Assembly: GCF_016887565.1 (NCBI RefSeq)
Contig: NZ_CP069396.1
Location: 5,438,001 to 5,502,000, forward strand
Reading direction: 5' to 3'
Length of the DNA: 64,000 nt
Source of the DNA: Archangium violaceum
Lineage (GTDB): Bacteria > Myxococcota > Myxococcia > Myxococcales > Myxococcaceae
Shown here in pieces: positions 16,397 through 25,239 of the stretch (positions within the stretch are counted from its first letter, which is position 1; every line of letters begins with the position of its first letter). The notes under the pieces are model-generated. The model did no database searches, had not been told where the DNA came from, and worked only from the letters and a program-made list of their open reading frames with translations. Both the position numbers and the translations under genes were made by a program.

Positions 16397-17682
16397 GGAA
16401 TCACCCCCGCGTAGGAGTAGTTGCGAGGCATGACCTCGACGGTGGCGGTGCGCCGCTTGTAGCCGTCCTGGGGGTTGCCGTCCGCATCCAGGACGAAATC
16501 GCCGCCGCTCTTCCTGGCCAGCGCGGGATCCGCCCGCGAGGTGCGAGTGGTCACCGTGAGCTCCACCATGCGCAACCTGCGCATCAGCGCGTCCCTCGCG
16601 GTGGGCTCGTCCGCGCTGGCCGTCCAGAGAGTGCCGCCGGGCATGGGCACCAGCGCGTTGCAGGTCGCGTCACACGAGTCGATCGCCGGACGGGCGGGAG
16701 CGGCGGTCGTATCGGGGAACCAGAGGACATTCGCGTCCAGCTCGGCGAGGTTGTCCTTCACCCCCAGCCGCGCCCGCAGCTGCTCGACGTCCCGGGACAG
16801 GGCCACCCAGGGGGCGGGGGGCAGGCCCGGCCTCACGTCCGAGGTCTGCTCGTGACGCTCGAGCACCGGCCCGCCGCTCTTCCAGTTGATGCGGAAGGAG
16901 ATTCCGCGCACGGGCATGACGAAGGCGCCCGCGGTGTCGTGCTGCCAGAAGTTGGTGTACTCGGTCGACGGGGTCGCGCCGGGCGCCGAGCACAGGTCTC
17001 CCACGGGCGGAGGATTGCCCGGCAGCCCCGGGACGATCGTCACCTGCCAATAGGGGATGGGCACGCTCGTCACCTCGTTGGCGGCCCGCACCTGCATGAT
17101 GCAGGCGGTCCGCGTGGCGGGCTTGACCACCATCACCAGCCGGTCCATCAGCGCGGCGGGGTTGGTGAGCATGCACAACGTGTCGCCGCTCCGGTACAGG
17201 GAGGGGGCGGGGGGCGGCGTCGGGCACGTGTCCAGCGGGAGCATGGGGATGGGTTGGCCCGCCGCGTCCTCCGCCTCGGTGTCCCAGGTCCACACCTGCA
17301 GGGCGTCGGAGGCCCGCGTGGCATAGGGGCCCGTGGGCAGGGCGAAGGACGTGTCCTCGGGAAAGAGGCCACTGCCATTGAAGGGCTCGCTCGCGCTGAC
17401 GGTGATGGCATAGCGCACGTCGGCGGCCCCACTCGGCCGGCTGCCGAAGACCAGGCGCGCGCTTCCCGCGCCGGTGCCCGCGCGCTGCAGGTCGACCACG
17501 AGCAGGTCTCGCACCGCGCGCATCGCGTTCTGCGCGCTCATCAGCGACTCCTCCAGCGTGCCGCGCCGCTGCAGCTCCGCGGCGCTCCACAGGGCCGCCG
17601 CGAGCACGATCAGCGAGATGCTGCTGGCCACCATCACCTCGAGGAGGGAGAAGCCTCCGTTTCCAGCCACTCGTTGCTTCAT
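16393..17682 (-). CDS. pilW: Minor pilin, PilW-type
   Basis: A 429-aa prepilin-like protein with leader cut after G10 (MKQRVAGNGG) and FSLLEVMVASSISLIVLAAALWSAA, with Glu at +5. The large C-terminal domain, long for a pilin, fits PilW, the largest of the minor pilins. A late segment (MRRLRMVELTVTTRTSRADP) is typical of PilW-like proteins. It contributes to the tip complex that starts pilus assembly. It overlaps pilV upstream and fimU downstream by four bases each. Confidence 0.82.
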   Translation of the reverse strand: MKQRVAGNGGFSLLEVMVASSISLIVLAAALWSAAELQRRGTLEESLMSAQNAMRAVRDLLVVDLQRAGTGAGSARLVFGSRPSGAADVRYAITVSASEPFNGSGLFPEDTSFALPTGPYATRASDALQVWTWDTEAEDAAGQPIPMLPLDTCPTPPPAPSLYRSGDTLCMLTNPAALMDRLVMVVKPATRTACIMQVRAANEVTSVPIPYWQVTIVPGLPGNPPPVGDLCSAPGATPSTEYTNFWQHDTAGAFVMPVRGISFRINWKSGGPVLERHEQTSDVRPGLPPAPWVALSRDVEQLRARLGVKDNLAELDANVLWFPDTTAAPARPAIDSCDATCNALVPMPGGTLWTASADEPTARDALMRRLRMVELTVTTRTSRADPALARKSGGDFVLDADGNPQDGYKRRTATVEVMPRNYSYAGVIP

Positions 17683-18209
17683 GGTCCCACCCGCGTCTGC
17701 AGGGCCACTGCCTGGAAGGAGTCCCCGCTCCCCTCGTCCTGCCAGCCCACCGTCACGCGCACGTTGACCGCGCGCCTGAGCGTCACGCCCTTCTCCGTGC
17801 GGTTGAGGACCGGGTCTCCCAACTCATTGCCCTCCAGGGGCGGGTCCACGTCGATGCTCACCCGGTACGGCCGCCGCACCTCCGGGTCTCCCGCCGCGGG
17901 CACCTGCAGGGTGGGAGCCCCGCTGGCGCTCCAGTAGACGGTCTCTTCCTTGTGATCCAGGGCCGCGATGGCGCTGCAGGGGTGGTCCGGATCGGCCACC
18001 GCGTCACACCCGATGCGGGTGACGCGCTCCAACCACCACTCGGCGATGGTGTACGCCTGCGCCTGGGCCAGGTTGCGGCGGTTGAGCTTGGTGACGGTGA
18101 TCACCGTCCCGGCCACCATGCCGATGCCCAGGATGAGCACCACCGCGGTCACCATGGACTCCAGGAGGGAGACCCCGCGGACGCTCCGGTGGCGGTGGTG
18201 CTTCATCAT
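17679..18209 (-). CDS. pilV: Minor pilin, PilV-type
   Basis: A 176-aa prepilin-like protein: basic His/Arg-rich leader (MMKHHRHRSVRG), then VSLLESMVTAVVLILGIGMVAGTVITV with Glu at +5, the PilV/GspI pattern. The start is one of two adjacent ATG codons (18209 or 18206), eleven bases after the pilY1 stop. The longer frame upstream overlaps pilY1 and is not needed. Its stop overlaps the pilW start. The protein should bridge PilY1 and other minor pilins at the pilus tip. Confidence 0.8.
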   Translation of the reverse strand: MMKHHRHRSVRGVSLLESMVTAVVLILGIGMVAGTVITVTKLNRRNLAQAQAYTIAEWWLERVTRIGCDAVADPDHPCSAIAALDHKEETVYWSASGAPTLQVPAAGDPEVRRPYRVSIDVDPPLEGNELGDPVLNRTEKGVTLRRAVNVRVTVGWQDEGSGDSFQAVALQTRVGP

Positions 18210-18220
18210 GGTTCGAGTCC

Positions 18221-21200
18221 TCACGGCTGCAGGCGCCCGCTCGCGCTCGCGTCCCAGAGGCGGATGCGCACCGGCCCGGAGTTGGTGGTCGCGGTCTGGT
18301 TGTTCCACTTGGCGGGGTCGCCCTTGACCATCACTTTTCCGTCCGCGGTCAGCATGATCAGGTGCTCGTCGTGTACCACCGGGGTGGACAGGCCATGGCC
18401 ACCCAGCGACGTCCCGGAGTTGGGCATCGCCGCGCCAGTGGCACTGGCGAAGGCGTAGAAGTTGCCGCTGTCCGTCGCGCTGAGCTCACAGGCGTTGGCC
18501 GCCTTGCCCACCGCGGTGGTGGTGTACACGCTGTCTCCGGCGATGGCCACACCACCCCAGACGAGCTGGCCCTCGCCCAGCTGCTGGGTCCACAGGTGGG
18601 TGGCGTCGATGCAGGTGGTGGCCGTGGGGTTGGCGTCCTCGTAGGCGAGCACGTAGCCGTGCGGGCGGGGGTTCGCCAGGTCGGCCGGCTCGTTGGAGAT
18701 GTCCGGGTTGTTGGCGGTGCCCAGGTACACGCGCACCACCTTGCCGGCGGCGCCGGCCTGCAGGCGCACCGAGATGCTCGAGTAGATGCCCTGGTGGTTG
18801 GCGTCCGAGCGGCCCTCGGCCGTCAGCTTCTCCTTCACGTCCGCCAGCTCGCACACCTTGAACGTCTCGCCGAGACCGCGCTCGGGATCCACCTGGGTGG
18901 TGCTGATGCGGAAGAGCTTGCCGCCCGTCGTGGCGGCATAGAGGAGATCGTACGAGCCGTCCTCGTTGGCATCCACCGCCGCGGGCTCACCGCCCACGCC
19001 CTCGCCCTGGGCGAGGGGCACCACGCCGGCCAGACGGGACGCGGCCTTGGTGCCCGCGACCTGGACCGGCTGGCCCGTCTTCATGTCCAGCAGGTACAGC
19101 GCACCGGCGGTGCCGGCATTGGGCACGTAGTCGGTGCCCACGACGGCCACCCACTTGCGGCCGCCCTGCGCTCCGAAGTCCATCCGGACGATGGGCGTGG
19201 AGTGACGCGAGCCGCGCGTATCCGGCACCAGGTCGGCGTCCAGGTCGGCGAAGGCGTCCTCCACGGTCATCGCGGTGACGGAGGTGGGCGCATCGCTCAC
19301 CCCGCTCATCGACACGGCGTCACTGGCCATGTCGAACTCCCACATGGGCTGCGGGTAGGACGGATGGGAGGGGTCGGTGATGTCCAGCGCGAACACGACG
19401 CTGAGGCTGGGGCCGGTGGGCGACACGAGCACCGTCTTGGCGCCCTCGGTGGGGCCGGGGCTGTTGCCGATGGTCCAGGCCGGCTGGGTGGAGGTGTTGC
19501 CGCCCGTGGCGACGTACGGGCCGAAGCCCAGGTCCACGTCCGCCACGGAGGGCGAGGCGTCCACCGTGGCGCGCTTGCCATTGCCCTGGCGCAGGTAGGA
19601 GTCCACGTAGTTGGGCAGCAGCTTGCGCGGCAGGTAGGCGAACAGCTCGCGCGCGTTGCCGTAGTTGCGGTTCTCGTTGCAGCCCTCGAAGTGGCCGCGC
19701 GCGTCACGCTCCACCGTGCACGGGTCGTCCTTCATGCGCAGGGCTCCGGACTGCACGCCGTGCAGGTAGCCCTGGATGGTGCCCACGTAGGCCACGGTGG
19801 AGCGCTGGCTCACCCGCGCGTCCGACAGGAAGTTGGAGGTGAACTTCGCCTGCTCGGTGCCCGTGACGCGCGTCCACCAGGGCGGGGTGGAGCCGCCGCC
19901 GATGATGGCCGGCGTGGACAGCTGGACGCCGCCCATGGGCCAGGTGCGCTTCTCGTTCGTGGAGGACGAGCCGTTGCGGCGCTCCCAGCCGTACAGCCAG
20001 TTGCGCAGCAGCGCGCGATCCTCGCTGTCGGGCGCGCCGCCGCTGTTGTCCAGGTCGCACACCCAGTGACCGCCGTTGGCCCCACCGCAGTTGGTCGACG
20101 AGAAGGCCTCGCCGCCGTTGCTGTCGAGCAGCACGTCCTTGAGCTCGGCCCGGGTGTTGTTGGGCCGCATGGTGATGAGCTTGCGCCAGCCGGTGGGCTC
20201 CTCGCTGCGCACGACCTCGCCGAGCTTGCGACCGCCGTCCCACAGCATCTCGCCGCTGGTGGCCGTCGGGGTCTCCGGCTTGTAGAGCTCCTTGAGGTAG
20301 AGGTGGCCGCGCTCGGACAGATCCAACCGGCCGTCCACCACGCGGGTGGAGGGCGGAGTCGCGGTGCTCTCGAACCAGGTGCGGCCGGGCGTCTCGTACG
20401 CCCCGTACAGGACGGTGTTGGCCACGGTGGAGACGGCCGCGCGCCCGTAGTCACCGGCCTTCATCGCCTTGTAGGACACGTTGATGTTGCGGATGGTGGG
20501 CTGGCAGGTGTCGTCCTTGCTGCGCATGATGGAGCGCCAGCACAGCTGCGAGCCGGTGAGGCTGCGCTGCAGGAAGTCCCGGATGGTCGCCGACGAGTCG
20601 CGCTGCGCGCCACTCGTCGGGGGCTCATCCAGCGGCACGTCCGTCCAGGTGGGGTACTCGTTGACCGACAGGGTGGGGTTGGTCGTGCCGCAGTTGGCCG
20701 TGCACACCTTGCAGTCGAGCGCGACCTGGTAGGTGATGCGCGGCCGATCCTCCGCGGGACGGGTCCGGCAGTGGGCCGGATTGGTGGAGCTGTAATAGGG
20801 CTCGTCCACCGCCCGGAACGTCACCTCGGTGATGGTGTAGTCCTGGGAGATGCTCGGGGACAGATCGCCCGAGACCACGGCCGAGCGCACCACGCCGCCG
20901 TTGGACTTGTGGATCATGAAGCTCACGTCGTTGAAGTCGCGGTCACCGCCGCCGGACAGGTCCTCGAAGCCGAGGATCCACCGGTACTTGTCGGTGGAGG
21001 GGGCGCCCACCAGGACGTGGGGCAGCACGCTGCGGCCGCTCGTCGTGTCGGCCTTCACGTAGGCCTTCTCGTGCGGCATGTTCAGATTGCGGTAGGCCGG
21101 CTGCGTCTGCAGGCGGTTGAGCGTGGCCTGGTCCAGCCAGCCCTCGAGCGACTCACCCGTCTGGTTGCAGGTCCCCGAACCATACGCGCATCCGATGTCG

Positions 21201-22444
21201 CGCTTGGCCACCACGGAGATGTTGTTGCCCGCCGCGTCACTCGCGGTGGAGGGGGCCAGGGCGTTCTGATCCATGTTCAGCAACGTCTTGGAGAAGAAGA
21301 CCACCGTGGGGCTGACGAGGTGGAGCTTGCAGGCGCCTCCTGGGGTGGTGGAGTCGAAGCTCAGGCAGGGATACACCTGCGGAGACGAGCCGCCCGGAGC
21401 GTGGTTGGGGCCGCCCCAGGACACCATGTAGAAGACGATCTCCTGGTCGCCCTCGATCTCTCCCAGGTTGACCGTGCGGTCGCGCTCCTCGTTGAGGGTG
21501 TTGTCCGGAGCGGTGGCCAGGGGCCGGCCATCCTGGTCGTAGGCGGAGACGTTGTAGTCGGGGATGCCGTTGAACTGGTCCGAGGTGTCATTCGCCGGCG
21601 TCATGCTGTTGTAGACGCTGGTGTCGCCATCGTCGTCGGAGTGGAGGAAGACGAGATGACCGATGCCCCGGCCTTTTTCAGTGCTCGTGGCGCCCGACCT
21701 CTTGTTCTTGTTGTCGAGCGGCTCCAGGAGGTTGGGGATGGTGGGGTAGAGCCCCTGATCGCTGAACTGGGTGCCGGAGCGGCCAGCCGAGGGCGCCTGG
21801 CCCACGGTGGCGACCGTGATGTTCCGGCTGGTCTGGCCAGGGCGGGCGTCCTTCAGGGAGACGGTCGAGTTGTACGTCGCGTTGCAGTCCTTGGCGGCCA
21901 GCTCCGGCTCGAAGAATGTCTTCCCATTGAAGGTGAAGGTCCGCGTCGGGCAGCGGCGGGTGGTGCCGCCGATGTAGTCGCGGGTCGTGGACATCGAGTA
22001 GAGGTCCTCGTGGAAGTCCGCGATGCCGTTGTTGTCGGTGTCCGCCAGCTTGTCGTCGCTGCTGTCGCCCGGGGTGCCGTTGACGTTGATGTAACCGCGG
22101 GCGACGAGGTCTTTGTAATAGAAGTAGCCGAGCGCGGCGGAGTTGCCGGCGGACTCGTACAGGTAGCTGACGCTCACCTGCTGGGTGAAGGGGAAGTAGA
22201 TGCGCTCGGTGTTGAGCACCTCGAGGTTGGTGTTCAACCGGATCGCGGGCGGGCTGTCGTTGGTGAGGGTGACGGACGTCCAGTCGAAGCCGGCCGTGGG
22301 GCTGAAGTCCGGCTGACGGTCCTGTCCCGTGGTGTCGTGGCAGAGGGCCACCATGGCCCCGCCACCACCGGTTCCACCAGTCTGGGCCGTGGCGGCCGAG
22401 GCGCACAGCAGCGCCACCATCAATGTCTTACGAGGCGCGTGCAT
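18221..22444 (-). CDS. pilY1: PilY1-type pilus tip adhesin, calcium-binding
   Basis: A 1407-aa exported protein with a signal peptide (residues 1-20). Near residue 150 is a DTDNNGIADFHED stretch like a thrombospondin-type-3/EF calcium loop. Around residues 490-520 is a DUF4114-like segment (GFEDLSGGGDRDFNDVSF), also acidic. The C-terminal part (about residues 880-1400) is the PilY1/PilC beta-propeller; its calcium loop is seen as DANEDGSYD near residue 1155. PilY1 sits at the pilus tip, primes assembly with minor pilins and works in adhesion. It starts two bases before the tfcP stop region ends, in effect abutting it. No von Willebrand domain was recognised. A 1386-aa opening on the opposite strand is a GC shadow. 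Confidence 0.9.
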   Translation of the reverse strand: MHAPRKTLMVALLCASAATAQTGGTGGGGAMVALCHDTTGQDRQPDFSPTAGFDWTSVTLTNDSPPAIRLNTNLEVLNTERIYFPFTQQVSVSYLYESAGNSAALGYFYYKDLVARGYINVNGTPGDSSDDKLADTDNNGIADFHEDLYSMSTTRDYIGGTTRRCPTRTFTFNGKTFFEPELAAKDCNATYNSTVSLKDARPGQTSRNITVATVGQAPSAGRSGTQFSDQGLYPTIPNLLEPLDNKNKRSGATSTEKGRGIGHLVFLHSDDDGDTSVYNSMTPANDTSDQFNGIPDYNVSAYDQDGRPLATAPDNTLNEERDRTVNLGEIEGDQEIVFYMVSWGGPNHAPGGSSPQVYPCLSFDSTTPGGACKLHLVSPTVVFFSKTLLNMDQNALAPSTASDAAGNNISVVAKRDIGCAYGSGTCNQTGESLEGWLDQATLNRLQTQPAYRNLNMPHEKAYVKADTTSGRSVLPHVLVGAPSTDKYRWILGFEDLSGGGDRDFNDVSFMIHKSNGGVVRSAVVSGDLSPSISQDYTITEVTFRAVDEPYYSSTNPAHCRTRPAEDRPRITYQVALDCKVCTANCGTTNPTLSVNEYPTWTDVPLDEPPTSGAQRDSSATIRDFLQRSLTGSQLCWRSIMRSKDDTCQPTIRNINVSYKAMKAGDYGRAAVSTVANTVLYGAYETPGRTWFESTATPPSTRVVDGRLDLSERGHLYLKELYKPETPTATSGEMLWDGGRKLGEVVRSEEPTGWRKLITMRPNNTRAELKDVLLDSNGGEAFSSTNCGGANGGHWVCDLDNSGGAPDSEDRALLRNWLYGWERRNGSSSTNEKRTWPMGGVQLSTPAIIGGGSTPPWWTRVTGTEQAKFTSNFLSDARVSQRSTVAYVGTIQGYLHGVQSGALRMKDDPCTVERDARGHFEGCNENRNYGNARELFAYLPRKLLPNYVDSYLRQGNGKRATVDASPSVADVDLGFGPYVATGGNTSTQPAWTIGNSPGPTEGAKTVLVSPTGPSLSVVFALDITDPSHPSYPQPMWEFDMASDAVSMSGVSDAPTSVTAMTVEDAFADLDADLVPDTRGSRHSTPIVRMDFGAQGGRKWVAVVGTDYVPNAGTAGALYLLDMKTGQPVQVAGTKAASRLAGVVPLAQGEGVGGEPAAVDANEDGSYDLLYAATTGGKLFRISTTQVDPERGLGETFKVCELADVKEKLTAEGRSDANHQGIYSSISVRLQAGAAGKVVRVYLGTANNPDISNEPADLANPRPHGYVLAYEDANPTATTCIDATHLWTQQLGEGQLVWGGVAIAGDSVYTTTAVGKAANACELSATDSGNFYAFASATGAAMPNSGTSLGGHGLSTPVVHDEHLIMLTADGKVMVKGDPAKWNNQTATTNSGPVRIRLWDASASGRLQP

Positions 22445-22445
22445 T

Positions 22446-22805
22446 TCAGTTCCTCTTGGGGGGGGTCTGCGCGCCGGGGGCCGGGGTGGCCGGCGTCTGG
22501 GCGCTGCGCAGGTAGGAGATGAGGTCGCTGACGTACTGAGGCTGCAGCTGACGCGGATCGCACTGCGTGTCCGCGCGCACCTTCCAGGGGTCCTTCACCC
22601 ACTTGCGTAGCTCGGTGCCGGAGTGGGTGCTCAGCCAGAGGGAGAGGTTGGCCGGGGCGGTGGCGTTCTTTCCGTCCGCACGGGCGGGCTCCGCCACGTG
22701 GCACTGCGCGCACGCTGCCTCGAAGGCCTTCTTGCCGAAATCGGCGTCGCCCGCGCTCGCCGGGAGGGCCAGCAGGAGCGGGAGGAGCAGGAAGGGTCGG
22801 TTCAT
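22446..22805 (-). CDS. tfcP: Small non-canonical cytochrome c (TfcP-like) in the pilus operon
   Basis: A 119-aa secreted protein: signal peptide residues 1-18 (MNRPFLLLPLLLALPASA), one haem site CAQCH at C32-H36, and a C-terminal helix (YVSDLISYLRS) typical of class I cytochrome c. There is no methionine after Met1, so the usual distal haem ligand is missing. Instead Cys82 (in ADTQCDPRQL) stands where it would be expected, which is the unusual His/Cys ligation described for M. xanthus TfcP, a cytochrome that helps PilY1 bind calcium. The tail is Pro/Ala-rich. The ATG at 22805 was chosen because it starts the signal peptide; the longer frame runs into pilX. One base separates its stop from the pilY1 start. 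Confidence 0.85.
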   Translation of the reverse strand: MNRPFLLLPLLLALPASAGDADFGKKAFEAACAQCHVAEPARADGKNATAPANLSLWLSTHSGTELRKWVKDPWKVRADTQCDPRQLQPQYVSDLISYLRSAQTPATPAPGAQTPPKRN

Positions 22806-22851
22806 CACGAGCCTCGGAATACCGGTGGGGGGGTGGGGGCGGGGGGGAACT

Positions 22852-23628
22852 TCAGAAGGTGGTGCCTTGGGCGATGTTGGGGGGCGACACGTCCAGCGAC
22901 GAGCCCGACGTCTTGTCCGAGCCGCCGAGCTTCTGGCCGCCGTAGCCGCTGGCCGCCTGCGACGACAACCCCGCGGCCACGAGGACGCGCACCACCGACC
23001 TCGCGAGCACCACGCCGCCCTTCCCCTGCACCTCGCCCATGGACACCAGCCAGACGGACTTGTTGGTATCATCGCGGCGACCGTCGTTCGGGTTGCTTGG
23101 GTCGTCCTTGTCGTCGTCGTCGTCGTGCACGAAGACGCGGTAGAAGACCGTGGACTGCTCGGGGAAGGAGACGTAGGGGCGGCCGTTCGGATCGCGCATC
23201 TCCCGCAGGGGCGTCGCGAAGCTGGAGTCCAGCGCCTGGCCCGTGCCCGACAGCAGGCTGTAGCGGGTGAGGGGGAGCACCTCGTACCAATGGGCGCCGT
23301 TGCCCGGGAAGTCGGGCTCATTCACCGCCCCGTCCAGGCCGTTGCCGCTCGAGTAGATGTCGCCCAGCTTGGCCATCACCGCGTTGAAGTTGGTGGCGTT
23401 CGCGCTGCTGCCCAGCAACGTGGTGAGCACCTCGCGCCCTTCCGCCAGACCCGCCTCGGCGGCGAAGAAGGCCTCGCGCGCACGCCGCTCACCGCCTTGC
23501 AGCTCGCTCTCCTGGCTGACGATGCGCAAGCTCACCAGCGTGGCCGCGGTCACCACCGCCAATGTCCCGAGAGCCACCAGCAACGTCATTCCACGCGGAT
23601 GTCGACGATGTAGGCGAACCTGTTTCAT
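22852..23628 (-). CDS. pilX: Minor pilin, PilX-type, with Asp-rich loop
   Basis: A 258-aa prepilin-like protein: leader MKQVRLHRRHPRG, then MTLLVALGTLAVVTAATLVSLRIVSQESE. As in several PilX proteins, the +5 Glu is replaced (here by Val). A helix with EARRAREAFFAAEAGLAEG follows, the PilX_N pattern. At about residues 165-190 is a dense acidic tract (HDDDDDKDDPSNPNDGRRDD) that looks able to bind calcium. It is the first gene of the pilus operon, with a promoter and operator candidate just upstream, and lies 46 bases before tfcP. Confidence 0.8.
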   Translation of the reverse strand: MKQVRLHRRHPRGMTLLVALGTLAVVTAATLVSLRIVSQESELQGGERRAREAFFAAEAGLAEGREVLTTLLGSSANATNFNAVMAKLGDIYSSGNGLDGAVNEPDFPGNGAHWYEVLPLTRYSLLSGTGQALDSSFATPLREMRDPNGRPYVSFPEQSTVFYRVFVHDDDDDKDDPSNPNDGRRDDTNKSVWLVSMGEVQGKGGVVLARSVVRVLVAAGLSSQAASGYGGQKLGGSDKTSGSSLDVSPPNIAQGTTF

Positions 23629-23654
23629 CCTGGGCTCTCTCCAAACGGGAATAA

Positions 23655-23695
23655 AACGGGATATTCGATCATCCCGTTCGTTTCCAGTATGTCAA
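23655..23695 (-). promoter_or_regulatory. Promoter of the pilX-fimU operon with overlapping inverted repeat
   Basis: On the minus strand TTGACA (23690-23695) is followed after 16 bases by GATGAT (23668-23673), a plausible housekeeping -35/-10 pair. AACGGGAT (23655-23662) and ATCCCGTT (23671-23678) form a perfect 8-base inverted repeat that covers the -10. A third copy, AAACGGGA at 23643-23650, is 11 bases from the AAACGGGA at 23654-23661, one helical turn. This reads as an operator for a dimeric regulator. Confidence 0.55.
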
Positions 23696-23817
23696 GAACC
23701 GAATGGGTGACCAAGCCCGTAGGGCAGTTTTATTGGTAGCCGACACTTCCGCGCGGAGCCTGGAGCGGAGGGTACCCGGGTCGCCACACGACATCCGGGG
23801 TCGTCTCAAGGGGTGAG

Positions 23818-23838
23818 AAAAAAGAGGGCCGCCCCTCG
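23818..23838 (-). terminator. Intrinsic terminator of the GlcD-type oxidase gene
   Basis: On the minus strand GAGGG-GCGG-CCCTC is followed by six T residues, starting a few bases after the oxidase stop codon. The stem is short (5 bp) but GC-only, and the T-run is clear. Confidence 0.65.
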
Positions 23839-23841
23839 GAG

Positions 23842-25212
23842 TCAGAGCATCTTGCCGGGGTTGAGGAGGCCGAGCGGATCGAGCGCGGACTTGATGGCGT
23901 GGTGGAGCCGCAGGGACTCGGGGCCGAGCTGAGCGGCGAGGAAGGGGCGCTTGAGGGCGCCGACCCCGTGCTCGCCGGTGATGGTGCCGCCCATGTCGAG
24001 CACCACGCGGAGGATGTCGTCGAAGGCCGCCTTGGCCCGCCCCACCGCGTCCGGATCGTTCCGGTCGAAGACGAGGGTGGGGTGCATGTTCCCATCGCCC
24101 GCGTGGCCGAACGTGCCGATGAGCACGCCGCGCCGCTCGGCGATGAGCTCGACCGCCGCGAGCAGCTCGGCGATGCGCGAGAGCGGCACGCCCACGTCAT
24201 CGAGCAGTGTCGCCCCCTGGCGCTCGAGCGCGGGAAAGGCGAGCCGGCGCGCCACGAGCAGCAGCTCGCCCTCGGCCTCGTCGGCGGAGTGCGCGACGAA
24301 GGTGGCCCCGGCGGCCTCGCAGGCGGCCACCATCCGCGTGCACTCCGCCACGCCCTGCTCACCCCCGGCATCGGAGCGCGCCAGCAGGAGCGCCGCGGAC
24401 TCGACGTCCAGACCCAGGGGCTTGAAGGACTCCACGGCGCGCACCGTGGTCCGGTCCATGAGCTCGAGCACGGAGGGGCGGGTGCTCGCCATGATCTCCG
24501 TGACGGCCGCGCCGGCCCCGACGAGCGTCGGGAACGAGGCGACGAGCGTCGTGGCCGGGGGAGGGCGCGGGCGCAGCCGCAGCGTGGCCTCGGTGACGAC
24601 GCCGAGCGTGCCCTCGGAGCCGACGAAGAGCCGGGTGAGATCATATCCGGCGACGTTCTTGACCGTGCGGCCACCGGTGCGCACGACGGAGCCATCCGCG
24701 AGCACGGCCTCCAGCCCGAGCACGGCATCCCCGGTCACGCCGTACTTCACGCAGCACAGACCGCCGGCATTGGTGGCGACGTTGCCGCCGATCGTCGAGA
24801 ACTCCCAGCTCGCGGGATCCGGCGCGTACCAGAGCCCGTGCTCCGCCGCGGCCGCCTTGAGCGCGCCGTTGAGCACGCCCGGCTGGACGACGGCGAGCAG
24901 GCCGCGCCGGTCGATCTCCAGGATGCGGTTCATCCGCGTGAGCGAGAGCACGATGCAGCCGTCCGTGGCGTTCGCGCCGCCCGACAACCCCGAGCCCGCT
25001 CCTCGGGCGACCACCGGCACGCGCAGGGCCGCCGCCACGCGCAGCACGGCCTGGACCTCGGCCGTCGAGGCCGGACGGACGAGGACCCCCGGGACACCCG
25101 CCGCGGCCCATCCAGCCTGGTCGTGGCGGTGCGCTTCGAGCACGTCGGGATCGGTGACGAGGCCCTCGGGGGGCAGGACGGACGCGAGCTCGCGGATCAG
25201 GTTCACGCTCAT
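23842..25212 (-). CDS. FAD-linked oxidase, GlcD/D-lactate dehydrogenase type
   Basis: A 456-aa flavoprotein of the PCMH/VAO family. The FAD-binding loop [14 protein letters not shown] is near residue 75, followed by the glycolate-oxidase-type segments [38 protein letters not shown] and, in the C-terminal cap domain, HAGDGNMHP and GEHGVGALK. Such enzymes oxidise a 2-hydroxy acid (glycolate or D-lactate) to the 2-oxo acid. It stands alone, without GlcE/GlcF partners, which favours a single-subunit dehydrogenase of the D-lactate or D-2-hydroxyglutarate kind. The substrate is not decided by sequence. It ends in a short intrinsic terminator. Confidence 0.88.
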   Translation of the reverse strand: MSVNLIRELASVLPPEGLVTDPDVLEAHRHDQAGWAAAGVPGVLVRPASTAEVQAVLRVAAALRVPVVARGAGSGLSGGANATDGCIVLSLTRMNRILEIDRRGLLAVVQPGVLNGALKAAAAEHGLWYAPDPASWEFSTIGGNVATNAGGLCCVKYGVTGDAVLGLEAVLADGSVVRTGGRTVKNVAGYDLTRLFVGSEGTLGVVTEATLRLRPRPPPATTLVASFPTLVGAGAAVTEIMASTRPSVLELMDRTTVRAVESFKPLGLDVESAALLLARSDAGGEQGVAECTRMVAACEAAGATFVAHSADEAEGELLLVARRLAFPALERQGATLLDDVGVPLSRIAELLAAVELIAERRGVLIGTFGHAGDGNMHPTLVFDRNDPDAVGRAKAAFDDILRVVLDMGGTITGEHGVGALKRPFLAAQLGPESLRLHHAIKSALDPLGLLNPGKML

Positions 25213-25239
25213 CGGCCCGTCACGCTACCACGGGGATGC

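Noticed and set aside
18362-22522. 1386-codon opening on the plus strand opposite pilY1
   Set aside because: Its protein is Val/Gly/Arg/His-rich, has no domain, and mirrors the codon bias of PilY1. A GC-rich shadow.
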